Source: Terriglobia bacterium
GTDB lineage: Bacteria; Acidobacteriota; Terriglobia; Acidiferrales; UBA7541
Direction of reading: 5' to 3'
DNA length: 64,000 nucleotides
Assembly (NCBI GenBank): GCA_020073705.1
Contig: JAIQES010000037.1
Span: 1 to 64,000 of the forward strand
The position numbers and the translations under genes were made by a program. The notes under the pieces were generated by a model. The model saw nothing but the letters and a program-made list of their open reading frames with translations, searched no databases and was not told where the DNA came from. Positions within the stretch are counted from its first letter, which is position 1, and the number at the start of each line of letters is the position of its first letter. This document shows, piece by piece, positions 1-8,158 of this stretch.

Positions 1-377
1 TGCTGGTCCAGGTGCCCAGCAAGGACACGGCGACGGTGGTCGCTGCCCTGAGCCAGCACGTGCGCCAGCTTCCGGCGACGCTGCGGCGCTCGTTGACCTG
101 GGATCGCGGGCTGGAGATGGCCCAACACAAGAGCTTCACGGTGGCCACCGATGTGAAAGTCTACTTCTGCGACCCGCAGAGTCCCTGGCAACGCGGCTCG
201 AACGAAAACACCAACGGGCTGCTGCGACAGTACTTCCCTAAAAGAACCGACTTGTCTGGCTACTCTCAAGCAGATCTCGACAAGGTAGCGCTGCGTTTAA
301 ATCAACGCCCGAGAAAAACGTTGGGCTTTGAAACTCCGGAGAGTAGACTCCAGGCCACTGTTGCAATGACCCATTGA
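1..377 (+). CDS. IS30-family transposase, C-terminal part (cut by window edge)
   Basis: The reading frame is open from the left edge, and only the C-terminal ~125 residues of the transposase are present. The segment SLTWDRGLEMAQHK followed by VYFCDPQSPWQRGSNENTNG is the hallmark of the IS30 DDE catalytic core. The second D lies in the WDRG block, and the final E in the GSNENTNG block is the catalytic Glu. NQRPRKTLGF is the usual IS30 C-terminal motif. IS30 enzymes cut and paste their element between terminal inverted repeats. The right inverted repeat probably overlaps or closely follows the stop codon, near positions 355-385, but the left end is outside the window, so I cannot confirm it. 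No frameshift is visible in the part seen. Family is confident; intactness of the element is unknown. Confidence 0.9.
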   Translation, partial: LVQVPSKDTATVVAALSQHVRQLPATLRRSLTWDRGLEMAQHKSFTVATDVKVYFCDPQSPWQRGSNENTNGLLRQYFPKRTDLSGYSQADLDKVALRLNQRPRKTLGFETPESRLQATVAMTH

Positions 378-533
378 GACCACCGGACTTCTCGGGATAT
401 GGCTGCGAACGACCCATCATACAGATAAGAGAACGGCGACAGTGCCGACGAGAGGACAAGGGGCACTCTAAGACCTGATTCGCAAAATGGGTGGCGCTTG
501 CCCCTGTGGTTCCATAACGCTCTAGGAACAAAT

Positions 534-571
534 CGGCGGGAGTGAGGCTTCCCGAGGCCTCGCTCCCGCCG
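534..571 (-). terminator. Strong hairpin, likely terminator of the NTF2-like gene
   Basis: Two 15-nt arms (534-548 and 557-571) pair with one mismatch around an 8-nt loop. The hairpin lies about 40 nt downstream of the minus-strand stop codon at 611. On the minus strand it is followed by a short T-containing tract (ATTTGTT), weaker than a classical U-run. Confidence 0.55.
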
Positions 572-610
572 TCGCTTTCTCCATCCAAGCCGCGTTATGG
601 TCGAGGACTT

Positions 611-1546
611 CTAGTTGGCTCCGTTCCTGTCTGTCAGCATCTTCAGGCCCTTGGGGTCTTTCGACTGGTCGAGCGGCACCGCCGTCATCACCGGCGCACT
701 ATCGATGGTGACATGATAGCTCTCCATCATCATCCAGGTCCCATTCAACGGAGCGAAGACGCGGCTAGCCCAATAGGCCCTCTGCCCGTAGGTCGGCTGC
801 ACCGAGATCATCACCACTGCGGTGCCCTCGTCCCACCAGCGCGACCACAAGAAGGGAACCGCCGCCACCACGGGCCGCTTCGGATCTTGTGCGTTTGCTC
901 TCTCCTGAGCCGCTACGATGTCCGCCTTGGGCCCGCGCGGGCCTCCGGCGCTGGCCACGGCGCGCTGGTCCAAATTGTCCGCGAGATGCTTGGCCCACAT
1001 TCCGGGCCGGCCGGACTCCTGCTCCTGCCATCCTGCCAGCGCAGCCTTCTCGTTTGCCGTCAGCGGCTGGTAAGGCACGTAGGCGCAAGGGTTGATGCAG
1101 GGCACGTCGTAGGTGGGGCGCACAACCTTGTAGTCGGGCGCATGCACAGCGATTTCAGAGGTGTTGAGCAGCTTCCATCCGTTACCGCGTTTGACCCAGG
1201 TATGTGCGGAGTAGTTCTTGTCCAGGTTCACCTGCACCCAGACCACGTTGCCGTATTTGTGTTCGACTACCTTGATGTCGCCCGTGCTGGGAACCAGGGG
1301 CTTGATCCCCGCCTCAAGCGTCTCCCGCAGGGGCCACATGATTCCGTTCGTATCGATCCAGGTGAACTCGGGGTCGACCCATTTCTGGATTGTCGCTTTG
1401 TCGCCCTTTTCGAAGGCCGCCGTCAAAGTCCGATCGGCCGTAACAATCTCGTCGTCCGCTGCGGCCACGGAATTGGACAGCACGAGCACCAGCAGACCCG
1501 CGCACACCATGCTCAGAACCAGAGCGCTGACAAGATAGCGTTTCAT
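611..1546 (-). CDS. Secreted NTF2-like (DUF4440/SnoaL-type) protein
   Basis: This 311-residue protein has an N-terminal signal peptide (MKRYLVSALVLSMVCAGLLVLVLSNSV, cleavage near AAA). Residues ~32-135 have the pattern of an NTF2-like/DUF4440 domain: a helix with 'DRTLTAAFEKGDKATIQKWVDPEFTW', then strands ending in 'TWVKRGNGWKLLNTS'. The C-terminal half (~140-311) is rich in Trp and Tyr, contains 'ESYHVTIDS', and may be a second domain of related fold. The start is supported by a GGAGG Shine-Dalgarno 7 nt upstream. The gene stands alone and is followed by a hairpin. NTF2-like folds can be enzymatic or only ligand-binding, and I see no catalytic signature, so its substrate is unknown. Periplasmic or extracellular location is inferred from the signal peptide. 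Confidence 0.75.
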   Translation of the reverse strand: MKRYLVSALVLSMVCAGLLVLVLSNSVAAADDEIVTADRTLTAAFEKGDKATIQKWVDPEFTWIDTNGIMWPLRETLEAGIKPLVPSTGDIKVVEHKYGNVVWVQVNLDKNYSAHTWVKRGNGWKLLNTSEIAVHAPDYKVVRPTYDVPCINPCAYVPYQPLTANEKAALAGWQEQESGRPGMWAKHLADNLDQRAVASAGGPRGPKADIVAAQERANAQDPKRPVVAAVPFLWSRWWDEGTAVVMISVQPTYGQRAYWASRVFAPLNGTWMMMESYHVTIDSAPVMTAVPLDQSKDPKGLKMLTDRNGAN

Positions 1547-1897
1547 CGATATTCCTCCTCAGGGTGATACTCCCACTCCGCCGCGAGTCTACATCGCCCC
1601 GGGAGCGGAGACAACAATTGCTACTCCCCCGGGTAAACGCGCTTTTCGGAAACTGGCTCCGACCATACATTCCGAGAAACGGACTTGGCCCAATTGTCGG
1701 GCATCCGTGTGAAGTGTCATTGGATGTATGTAACAGGACGAAATAGATCGAATAGCCATCGCCGTCATGCGCAATAAATCCGCTGACAGACTGTAATCTG
1801 GTTTTATTCTTTAGCGCCACACAGTGAAGGTCGGCAAGTCTAAATCTCTAAGACCCATCCACCGAATTCGGTTAGCCACGCGCCTCCATACCGAAAT
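1547..1897. other. Intergenic region, no gene recognised
   Basis: This 351-bp divergent-upstream/downstream spacer holds only short overlapping reading frames with no protein-like composition and no ribosome-binding sites. I see no RNA gene or repeat in it. Confidence 0.5.
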
Positions 1898-2590
1898 TTA
1901 GGGCGTGGGGACTGTGGCAGAGACCTGATTCGAATATGTGCTCTCCACGTTGCCCGAATCCACGGAAGTGGCCGCATAGAAGTAGGTTTGACCGGCTTGC
2001 ACAGTGGAATCATTGTATTGAGTTGTTGTGATTAGACCGGAGTTCAGCTTCGTGTACAGGGCGCCGGAGTAACTTGAACGGTAGACATTGTATCCGTTCA
2101 CCGCGGGCGTGCTCGCCGCCCAGGTCAGTGTAACGGAATGCGCAACCGGCTGGACTCCCGTCCCGGATAGAGAAACAGTCGTGGGCGAATTGGTGGCATT
2201 GCTGGTCATCGTGGCAGTTCCAGTCAGGATTCCTGTTGCTGCCGGAGTGAAAGTCACGTTCAGTGTTGCAGTTTGCCCTGGCGTCAACATCTGTCCTGTG
2301 GAGACGCCACTCGCCGTATATCCGGCGCCTGAGATACTGACGTTAGAGATGGTGACATTTGATTTTCCGGCGTTGGTAATTGTCACGCCCAGGACGCTGC
2401 TTCCGCCGAGGTTGACGTTTCCAAAACTGAGACTCGTCGCGCTTGCCGCGAGCGATCCAGAGGAAGAGATGCCCGAATTCGATGCCTGCGTGCCGGAGCC
2501 CGTCACTCCAACGCAGCCCGAAAGAGACAATGTGGCTACAAAGGCAACAAAAATGGCCAATAATGTGAGTGGTGCGCGCTGATTCGGCAT
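1898..2590 (-). CDS. Lipoprotein with choice-of-anchor D and fibronectin type III domains
   Basis: From the ATG at 2590 the protein begins MPNQRAPLTLLAIFV and reaches a lipobox LSLSGC about 25 residues in, an ideal lipoprotein signal. A GTG at 2629 would add 13 residues. Residues ~45-145 form an Ig-like choice-of-anchor-D/ASPM-SPD-2-Hydin-type domain: 'LSFGNVNLGGSSVLGVTITNAG', 'GQTATLNVTFTPAATG' and 'TTVSLSGTGV'. The last ~90 residues are a fibronectin type III module (HSVTLTWAAS, YNVYRSS, YFYAATSVD). Such proteins are common and abundant in Acidobacteriota and are thought to act in surface adhesion or structural roles. No catalytic domain is visible. The composition is rich in Ser, Thr, Gly and Asn, as expected for a secreted protein. 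Confidence 0.8.
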   Translation of the reverse strand: MPNQRAPLTLLAIFVAFVATLSLSGCVGVTGSGTQASNSGISSSGSLAASATSLSFGNVNLGGSSVLGVTITNAGKSNVTISNVSISGAGYTASGVSTGQMLTPGQTATLNVTFTPAATGILTGTATMTSNATNSPTTVSLSGTGVQPVAHSVTLTWAASTPAVNGYNVYRSSYSGALYTKLNSGLITTTQYNDSTVQAGQTYFYAATSVDSGNVESTYSNQVSATVPTP

Positions 2591-3066
2591 CAGGTTGCTG
2601 CTAGCATGAACGTCCGTTTGTGAACTCACAACAAGGACAGTTTAGAGATTGTACGCCAAAGCTCGCTACTGTACTGGAGGACAAGTGAAGTACAGACGAA
2701 GAATAGGCGAAGATGCCGAGTCTCCCAAGCCCCGAGAAACGCATTATAGAACAGTCTTATCGGTAAGTGGCTCTCGATATCTGATAATCCGGCTTGTCGA
2801 GATTTGCGCGTGGGCCGGCTGGAGGTCTCTAAGACTTCGGTTTGTTCTTTGCGGCGGCAATTTCCGCGCGTACCACTTCCGCAAGCTTTGTTTTGCCTCG
2901 CCACATTTCATCAATTTCAGCCCACGCCTCCTTGGATTTGGGGCCGAGCCATTGAATGAACACAGCCGCCGGCGCGACGGAGTCATGGCGCGCATAGACA
3001 CATGCCAAATGAATACGACGCGTCGGGAAAATTCCCGGGGTAAAATCCTTCGAGACGTGTGTGAGG
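2591..3066. other. Intergenic region with a possible gene remnant on the minus strand
   Basis: About 475 bp lie between divergently oriented genes. A minus-strand frame ending at a stop at 2829 reads like real protein over its last ~58 residues (…FIQWLGPKSKEAWAEIDEMW…, then a Lys/Ala-rich helix to PKS). No good start codon or ribosome-binding site precedes it, and extending the frame upstream runs into the antisense of the M28 peptidase gene. It may be the 3' remnant of a lost gene. The rest, which should hold the promoter of the downstream peptidase gene, shows nothing I can name. Confidence 0.3.
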
Positions 3067-4662
3067 ATGAATGTGCGCAAACCATTGAAATTCGCGGTCC
3101 TGCTGGTACTGGCGTTCGCGCTGGCATGGGGTGTGACGGCGCAGACGGGCTGGCCGGAACCCGACGCCGCCGCGATCCATAGGTTCCAAGAGGAAGGCCT
3201 CCAGCGCTCGCAGATCATGGAGGTCCTGAGCTATCTGACCGACGTGTATGGGGCGCGTCTGACCAATTCCCCGAACATCCGGGAGGCTGCTGACTACACG
3301 GTCAAGACGCTGGGTTCCTGGGGGCTGGCAAATGTCCACGAAGAACCGTGGGGGCCATTTGGGCGGGGCTGGTCGAATGAGCTTTTCGAGGCCAATGAGA
3401 TTGCGCCGCGGCATTTTCCAATGATCGCGTATCCAAAAGCGTGGACGTCCGGGACCAACGGACCGGTCACGGCGGAAGTCGTGTATGCGAAAATTGAAAA
3501 AGAAAGGGATTTCGACGCGTATCGCGGAAAACTCAAAGGCAAGTTTGTGATGACGGCGCCGACGCGCCCGGTCGAAGCGCACTTCGAGGCGCAGGCCCAT
3601 CGCTACACCGACCAGGAATTGGCGGACCTCTCGCAGGCGCCGGCCAAGCGACCTGCCCGCGATCGAGCTGCCCGTAAACGCCTGTTTGCGCAGCGGCAGT
3701 TCAACCAGAAGCTCCTGAACTTCTTGACGGCGGAAGGCGCTGCCGCGTGGCTCGAACCCGCGCCGCACGACGGCGGGACAATCATGGTAATGAGCGGCGG
3801 CTCCCAAGATCCGAAGGACCCCCTCGTATTGCCGCGCGTTGCCGTAGCCATCGAACATTACGGGCGCATTCTTCGCACGCTCGAGAAAAATATTCCGGTA
3901 ACGCTTGTAGTCAACATCGTCAACAAGCTCTACGACGACAATCTCGATTCATTCAACATCGTCGCGGAAATTCCAGGGACGGACAAGCCGGATGAGGCCG
4001 TGCTGATCGGCGCGCATTTCGATTCCTGGGACAGCGGGACCGGCGCCACCGATAACGCCGCGGGATCCGCCGTCATGATGGAGGCCATGCGCATCCTGAA
4101 ATTTTCAGGGTTGAAGATGCGGCGCACGGTGCGCCTCGCCCTGTGGACAGGCGAGGAAGAAGGCTTGCTCGGCTCGCGCGCCTATGTCAAGGAACATTTC
4201 GCCGACCGGCAGGGGATGCAGCTCAAGGCCGATCACTCTAAAATCTCCGGCTATTTCAATTTGGACAACGGCACTGGGAAAATTCGCGGCATCTATTTGC
4301 AGGGCAACGAGGCCATCCGGCCCATCCTCGAAAAGTGGATGGAGCCCTTCAAGTCCATGGGCATGACCACGCTTTCCATCCGCAGCACCGGCGGCACCGA
4401 CCATGTCGCCTTCGATGAGGTCGGCCTGCCGGGCTTCGAGTTCATGCAGGATCCGATCGAATACGAGACGCGCACGCATCATACGAACATGGATGTGTAC
4501 GAGCGGATTCAGGAGGAGGATCTGAAACAGGCGGCTGTGATCGTCGCGTCGTTCGCGTACATGACGGCCAATGCAGAACAGCAATTCCCCCGCAAACCGC
4601 TGCCCAAAACACTAATTCGCGCGAGTGCGTCACCCATCAGGCAAGGAGGGCTGGCTCCATAG
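3067..4662 (+). CDS. Secreted M28-family zinc aminopeptidase
   Basis: The protein has about 531 residues. A signal peptide (KPLKFAVLLVLAFALAWGVTAQ) is followed by a pro-region and a PA-like insert around residues 130-240. The M28 metallopeptidase domain then carries the co-catalytic zinc ligands: GAHFDSWDSGTGATDNAAG (His and bridging Asp), WTGEEEGLLGS (catalytic and ligand Glu), NLDNGTG (Asp) and GGTDHVAFDEVGLPGF (His). These proteins are usually exported aminopeptidases or glutaminyl-cyclase-like enzymes that trim peptides in the periplasm or medium. A GTG six bases upstream (3061) is an alternative start. The gene converges on the DUF4175 gene with a gap of only 13 nt, so the two transcripts must overlap or end very close together. 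Confidence 0.9.
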   Translation: MNVRKPLKFAVLLVLAFALAWGVTAQTGWPEPDAAAIHRFQEEGLQRSQIMEVLSYLTDVYGARLTNSPNIREAADYTVKTLGSWGLANVHEEPWGPFGRGWSNELFEANEIAPRHFPMIAYPKAWTSGTNGPVTAEVVYAKIEKERDFDAYRGKLKGKFVMTAPTRPVEAHFEAQAHRYTDQELADLSQAPAKRPARDRAARKRLFAQRQFNQKLLNFLTAEGAAAWLEPAPHDGGTIMVMSGGSQDPKDPLVLPRVAVAIEHYGRILRTLEKNIPVTLVVNIVNKLYDDNLDSFNIVAEIPGTDKPDEAVLIGAHFDSWDSGTGATDNAAGSAVMMEAMRILKFSGLKMRRTVRLALWTGEEEGLLGSRAYVKEHFADRQGMQLKADHSKISGYFNLDNGTGKIRGIYLQGNEAIRPILEKWMEPFKSMGMTTLSIRSTGGTDHVAFDEVGLPGFEFMQDPIEYETRTHHTNMDVYERIQEEDLKQAAVIVASFAYMTANAEQQFPRKPLPKTLIRASASPIRQGGLAP

Positions 4663-4675
4663 AATTTCGAAAGCT

Positions 4676-7600
4676 TTACTTGTTCTTGCTGAGCCGGCGG
4701 TAATACTCCGCAACGGAATCCTCGTAGCCGGCGGGTACCGGCTGAGAATCGCCGCTGCGCACCTGCCCGGACTGTTTATCATCCAGTTGACGGCGTAACT
4801 GAAGCTCGAGCTTGTCGACACTGGCGAGCACTTGCGCGTGGAGCTGTTCGACCAGCGCCGGATTTTCCGGGTAACGGTTCGGGGCCAAGCGCTGCATCTC
4901 GCGGATCAGATCTTGAACTTCGCGTGCCATCTCAGGGTCTTCCCGAACCGCTTGGCGAAGCTGATCCAGATCGCGCAAGCTGTCCTGGTAAGCGCGCTGG
5001 GGCGGGATGGGAGGATTGTCAGGCTGGACCGGAGGTCCCCCCAGCGGGGTACCAATCCACGTATCGACGCCACCGTAGTAGCGGCCCCTACCCCAATTAC
5101 CGTCGCGATAGCCTCCTCCGTAGATGCCACCACCAAGTCTTGCACCTGGGCCCCCGACGGGACCACCCGCGCCCTGACCGTTTCCTTGTTGTCCCTGTTG
5201 GCGGCCTTGACCGTTGCGGGTGAGAGAATCTATTTGGCTGCGGAGCCGCTCCACACGATTTAGAGCGTCTTCGAGTCCTTGCTGCGAATCGTTTCCTTGT
5301 TGCGGGTCGGCGCCCATGGCCTGTTGAGCGTCACGGACCCCCTTTTCGAGGCGCTGCATCCCAGCGGTAATTTCCGGCTCAGCTCCACTGGCGTTTGGAT
5401 CTACGCCGCGACGCATCCAATCCGCACCTCGCTGTATGCGGGAGCGGAGTTCGGACTGTTGCATATCGCCGAGGGCCTCGCGCAGCTTGGAGGACGCGGC
5501 ATTCTGTTTATTCGTGGCCAGCTCCCGCACGGTGTCTTGCAGTTCCTTTTCCAGGCGGCCCAAGTCTTCGGCCAGGCGCTGGCGGTCGTCAGCGAGCTTC
5601 CGCTGATCTTGTAATCCAGGCTGTTCTCCCCGCTGTCCGAACATCTGACGGATGCGGTCTGATTGGTCGCGTTGCTCTTTCGCCATGCGGCTTGTCTCAT
5701 TGGCCAGCGAATTGACCCGCGCGGAGGTTTGCTGTTGGCGCATGCCGCCCAGCAAATCCGTGGCTTCCTTCAGGCGATCGGCGGCGCGGCGCGCTTCGGC
5801 ATCGCTCTGCTGCGGAGAAGTCGCGCGACGCATGTCATCGGTAGCCTGCCGGAGCCGGTCGAGAGACTGCTGGACGCGCGGGTCGGTTGAACCCTGTCTT
5901 CCTCCTGCACCCGATTGCCCCGCTGAACCGGAAGAAGAATTGCTCTGCGAGCTGCCCTGGGAATTGTTTCGCGCAAGTTGTTCCATCTGACGCTGTAACT
6001 CTTCAGCCTCCCGGCGCAGCATTTCCTGCTGCCAGCGCTGCTGGGAGCTTTGCATATTTTCGTTGCGCTGCTGCTGTGCCAGTTCCTCCTGGCGGCGCGC
6101 CAGTTGATCGAGCTTCTGAAGCGCTTCGTCGATCTCCTTCTCGCGCTGGCTTGCCGAGCCGGCGGTCTGGGCAGTTTCGTACTGATTCTTCTCGGTGTCG
6201 AGCTCCAGATCGAAAAGGCTCGCCAGGTCGCGCCCGGCGCCGCCCCCGCCTCCGCTGCCCCCGCCGCCACCAAACGCCACCTGAATCTGGCGGAACGTGG
6301 CCTCGGCGCGCAGCAAGTGCTGCAGGGCCTTCTGTTCGTCGGGAAGGGCCTCGGTCCACTCTTGCTGCTGCAATTTTTCGGACGCCGGGCCCATGGCGTC
6401 TGCAGCGGCGTTCATATCCTTCACGAAGCCATTGAACTCTTCATTCTCGTGCGATAGTTCGCGGCTCTGCATGCGCCCGGCCAGAGACTTCGCCTGATCG
6501 CGCAGCTTGGATTGAACATTGGAGAGGAACTTGGCGGCCCCGGCGGCCTCTTGTTTGGCCGCTTTGTTGTCGCCGCGCTGCTTCCAAGTCGCGGCGATGA
6601 TTTCCTTTTCGCGCTGCGAAATATCGTTCTGATCCATTTGGCCGCCGCCACCCCCTCCACCGCCCCCGGCCTGCTGGGACTGGGAGAACTCGCGTTCGAA
6701 CGGGTCAGCCTGAATGAAGGAGATGTCCGTGCGCGATTCGGCGTGGGCGTCCTTGGCACTCGCGTACAGGCTCACGACGTCGCCCGGCACAAGCTTGAAA
6801 TTCTCCAGGGAAATTGTGGTGGAGCCATCGGCCTGCTTGATGCCCTTCTGCTTGAGAAGATCCACGGCCTGCTCGGCGCCGCCGTTGACCGAGTAATGAA
6901 GCGACATGTCATAGAGGCCGAATTCGTCATCCGCCTTGACATCGACGGTGACCTCTTCGATGGGGCTTGCGCGATAATCGTGGCCGGGACGCGCAATGAT
7001 GATATCTGGCGGATTCGCCTTTCGGGCCTCGATGAAGAAATCGTTCGAGAGGCGGACGGGCTGCCCCTGGTCCAGGGCAGCAACATGGTACACACCGTCC
7101 TTCTCTATGCGAATGGTACCCTTGTACACGTTGCCCTCGCCGCCCGAGAGGCGAATCTGCTGTTCGTCGTCGAGGACCAGGACGCCGTCGCGCAGCGGCC
7201 GGTCGGTCTGAACTTCGAGGTCGGCTTGCGTGCCTTCGACCGCGCGGAGATCGCCGCCGCGCTCTTCCACGACGTTTTGCATCCGCGTCCATTCAGGATA
7301 GCGGTACGTCACACGGACATTCTTCACCCCAGGGAGATCCAGGACGCGGATGTTGAAGTGGCGCGAGCGGAGCGGTCCGGCTTCGACATAGTATTCGACG
7401 CTTTCGGGAAGGCCCGCGAAAACGAATTGGAATACGGAAGCTCCGGATTGCGGGTGCATGGGGACCTGCTCCCATTTGGAAGCACTCTGATAGCGTGCAT
7501 AGAGGCGCGCGGTGTCGGTTTGAAGACCAATGAGCTGCGCGGTGACGATCTGGTCGGCGTTGCGGCGGACGGAAACATCCCCGGGGGTCACTTGAATGTC

Positions 7601-8158
7601 ATAGAACGGGGCGGATCCGTTGCGAGTTGGAGCCGCCCACAGCAACGCGGCGCCGTGGCCCAGATACCCCGGGCCAGCCAGGATCATCCAGAGGAGTGCA
7701 CAGAGCGAGGCGGCACCGACGCCGAGCAATGCCGCCAGCTTGCGATTGGAAACCAAGCGCGCGGGTTCGGCCCCGCTGGCGACCTCGAGGGTGTCAGCGG
7801 CCAGCAACTCGATGAAGGGTTCGCGAACATCCGCATCTCGCTCAGCGAAGGTCACCAGACGCTGCTGGAATTCGGGGAAAACAGCCTCGGCCTTGCGGGC
7901 GGCACGCCGCCGGTTGAGGGCATTCAGAGGCAGGGCGATTCCAAAACTCAACGCCAAAGCGAGCGCGAAAAGCAGAGCGACGCGCGCACCGGTGATACTC
8001 CATTTGGAGAACGCGAACGCGTTCGTAATAAGCACAAGGACAACGGTGGCCGCCAGAGCGACCGAAGTCAGTATTGCGGCGCCGCGAAGCAATGCGCCAA
8101 GGCGCAAACGCTTCTCCAGCCGGTGAATGTAGGAGTTGAGCTGATCCCGAATGCTCAT
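4676..8158 (-). CDS. Large DUF4175 membrane protein (last gene of MoxR-vWA operon)
   Basis: About 1160 residues from MSIRDQLNSYIHRLEKRL. This start is chosen because its ATG overlaps the stop of the upstream gene (ATGA at 8158-8155). Membrane segments lie near residues 30-50, 60-80 and ~145-165. A beta-rich region (~190-510) resembles repeated Ig-like modules ('PPDIIIARPGHDYRASPIEEVTVDVKADDEFG' region, split here for brevity). The C-terminal half is a long Gln/Glu/Arg-rich helical region with two Gly-rich linkers (~530 and ~660), several coiled-coil stretches and a Gly/Tyr-rich patch near 1030. This is the DUF4175 architecture. Function is not established; in these operons it is thought to work with the MoxR ATPase and vWA proteins in the cell envelope. 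It is much larger than the other members of the cluster and is probably a scaffold. Confidence 0.85.
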   Translation of the reverse strand: MSIRDQLNSYIHRLEKRLRLGALLRGAAILTSVALAATVVLVLITNAFAFSKWSITGARVALLFALALALSFGIALPLNALNRRRAARKAEAVFPEFQQRLVTFAERDADVREPFIELLAADTLEVASGAEPARLVSNRKLAALLGVGAASLCALLWMILAGPGYLGHGAALLWAAPTRNGSAPFYDIQVTPGDVSVRRNADQIVTAQLIGLQTDTARLYARYQSASKWEQVPMHPQSGASVFQFVFAGLPESVEYYVEAGPLRSRHFNIRVLDLPGVKNVRVTYRYPEWTRMQNVVEERGGDLRAVEGTQADLEVQTDRPLRDGVLVLDDEQQIRLSGGEGNVYKGTIRIEKDGVYHVAALDQGQPVRLSNDFFIEARKANPPDIIIARPGHDYRASPIEEVTVDVKADDEFGLYDMSLHYSVNGGAEQAVDLLKQKGIKQADGSTTISLENFKLVPGDVVSLYASAKDAHAESRTDISFIQADPFEREFSQSQQAGGGGGGGGGQMDQNDISQREKEIIAATWKQRGDNKAAKQEAAGAAKFLSNVQSKLRDQAKSLAGRMQSRELSHENEEFNGFVKDMNAAADAMGPASEKLQQQEWTEALPDEQKALQHLLRAEATFRQIQVAFGGGGGSGGGGGAGRDLASLFDLELDTEKNQYETAQTAGSASQREKEIDEALQKLDQLARRQEELAQQQRNENMQSSQQRWQQEMLRREAEELQRQMEQLARNNSQGSSQSNSSSGSAGQSGAGGRQGSTDPRVQQSLDRLRQATDDMRRATSPQQSDAEARRAADRLKEATDLLGGMRQQQTSARVNSLANETSRMAKEQRDQSDRIRQMFGQRGEQPGLQDQRKLADDRQRLAEDLGRLEKELQDTVRELATNKQNAASSKLREALGDMQQSELRSRIQRGADWMRRGVDPNASGAEPEITAGMQRLEKGVRDAQQAMGADPQQGNDSQQGLEDALNRVERLRSQIDSLTRNGQGRQQGQQGNGQGAGGPVGGPGARLGGGIYGGGYRDGNWGRGRYYGGVDTWIGTPLGGPPVQPDNPPIPPQRAYQDSLRDLDQLRQAVREDPEMAREVQDLIREMQRLAPNRYPENPALVEQLHAQVLASVDKLELQLRRQLDDKQSGQVRSGDSQPVPAGYEDSVAEYYRRLSKNK

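Noticed and set aside
542-1567. 341-codon plus-strand ORF opposite the NTF2-like gene
   Set aside because: It is antisense to a gene with signal peptide, domain pattern and ribosome-binding site; its own sequence is Arg/His/Pro-rich, as expected of a GC-biased shadow frame.
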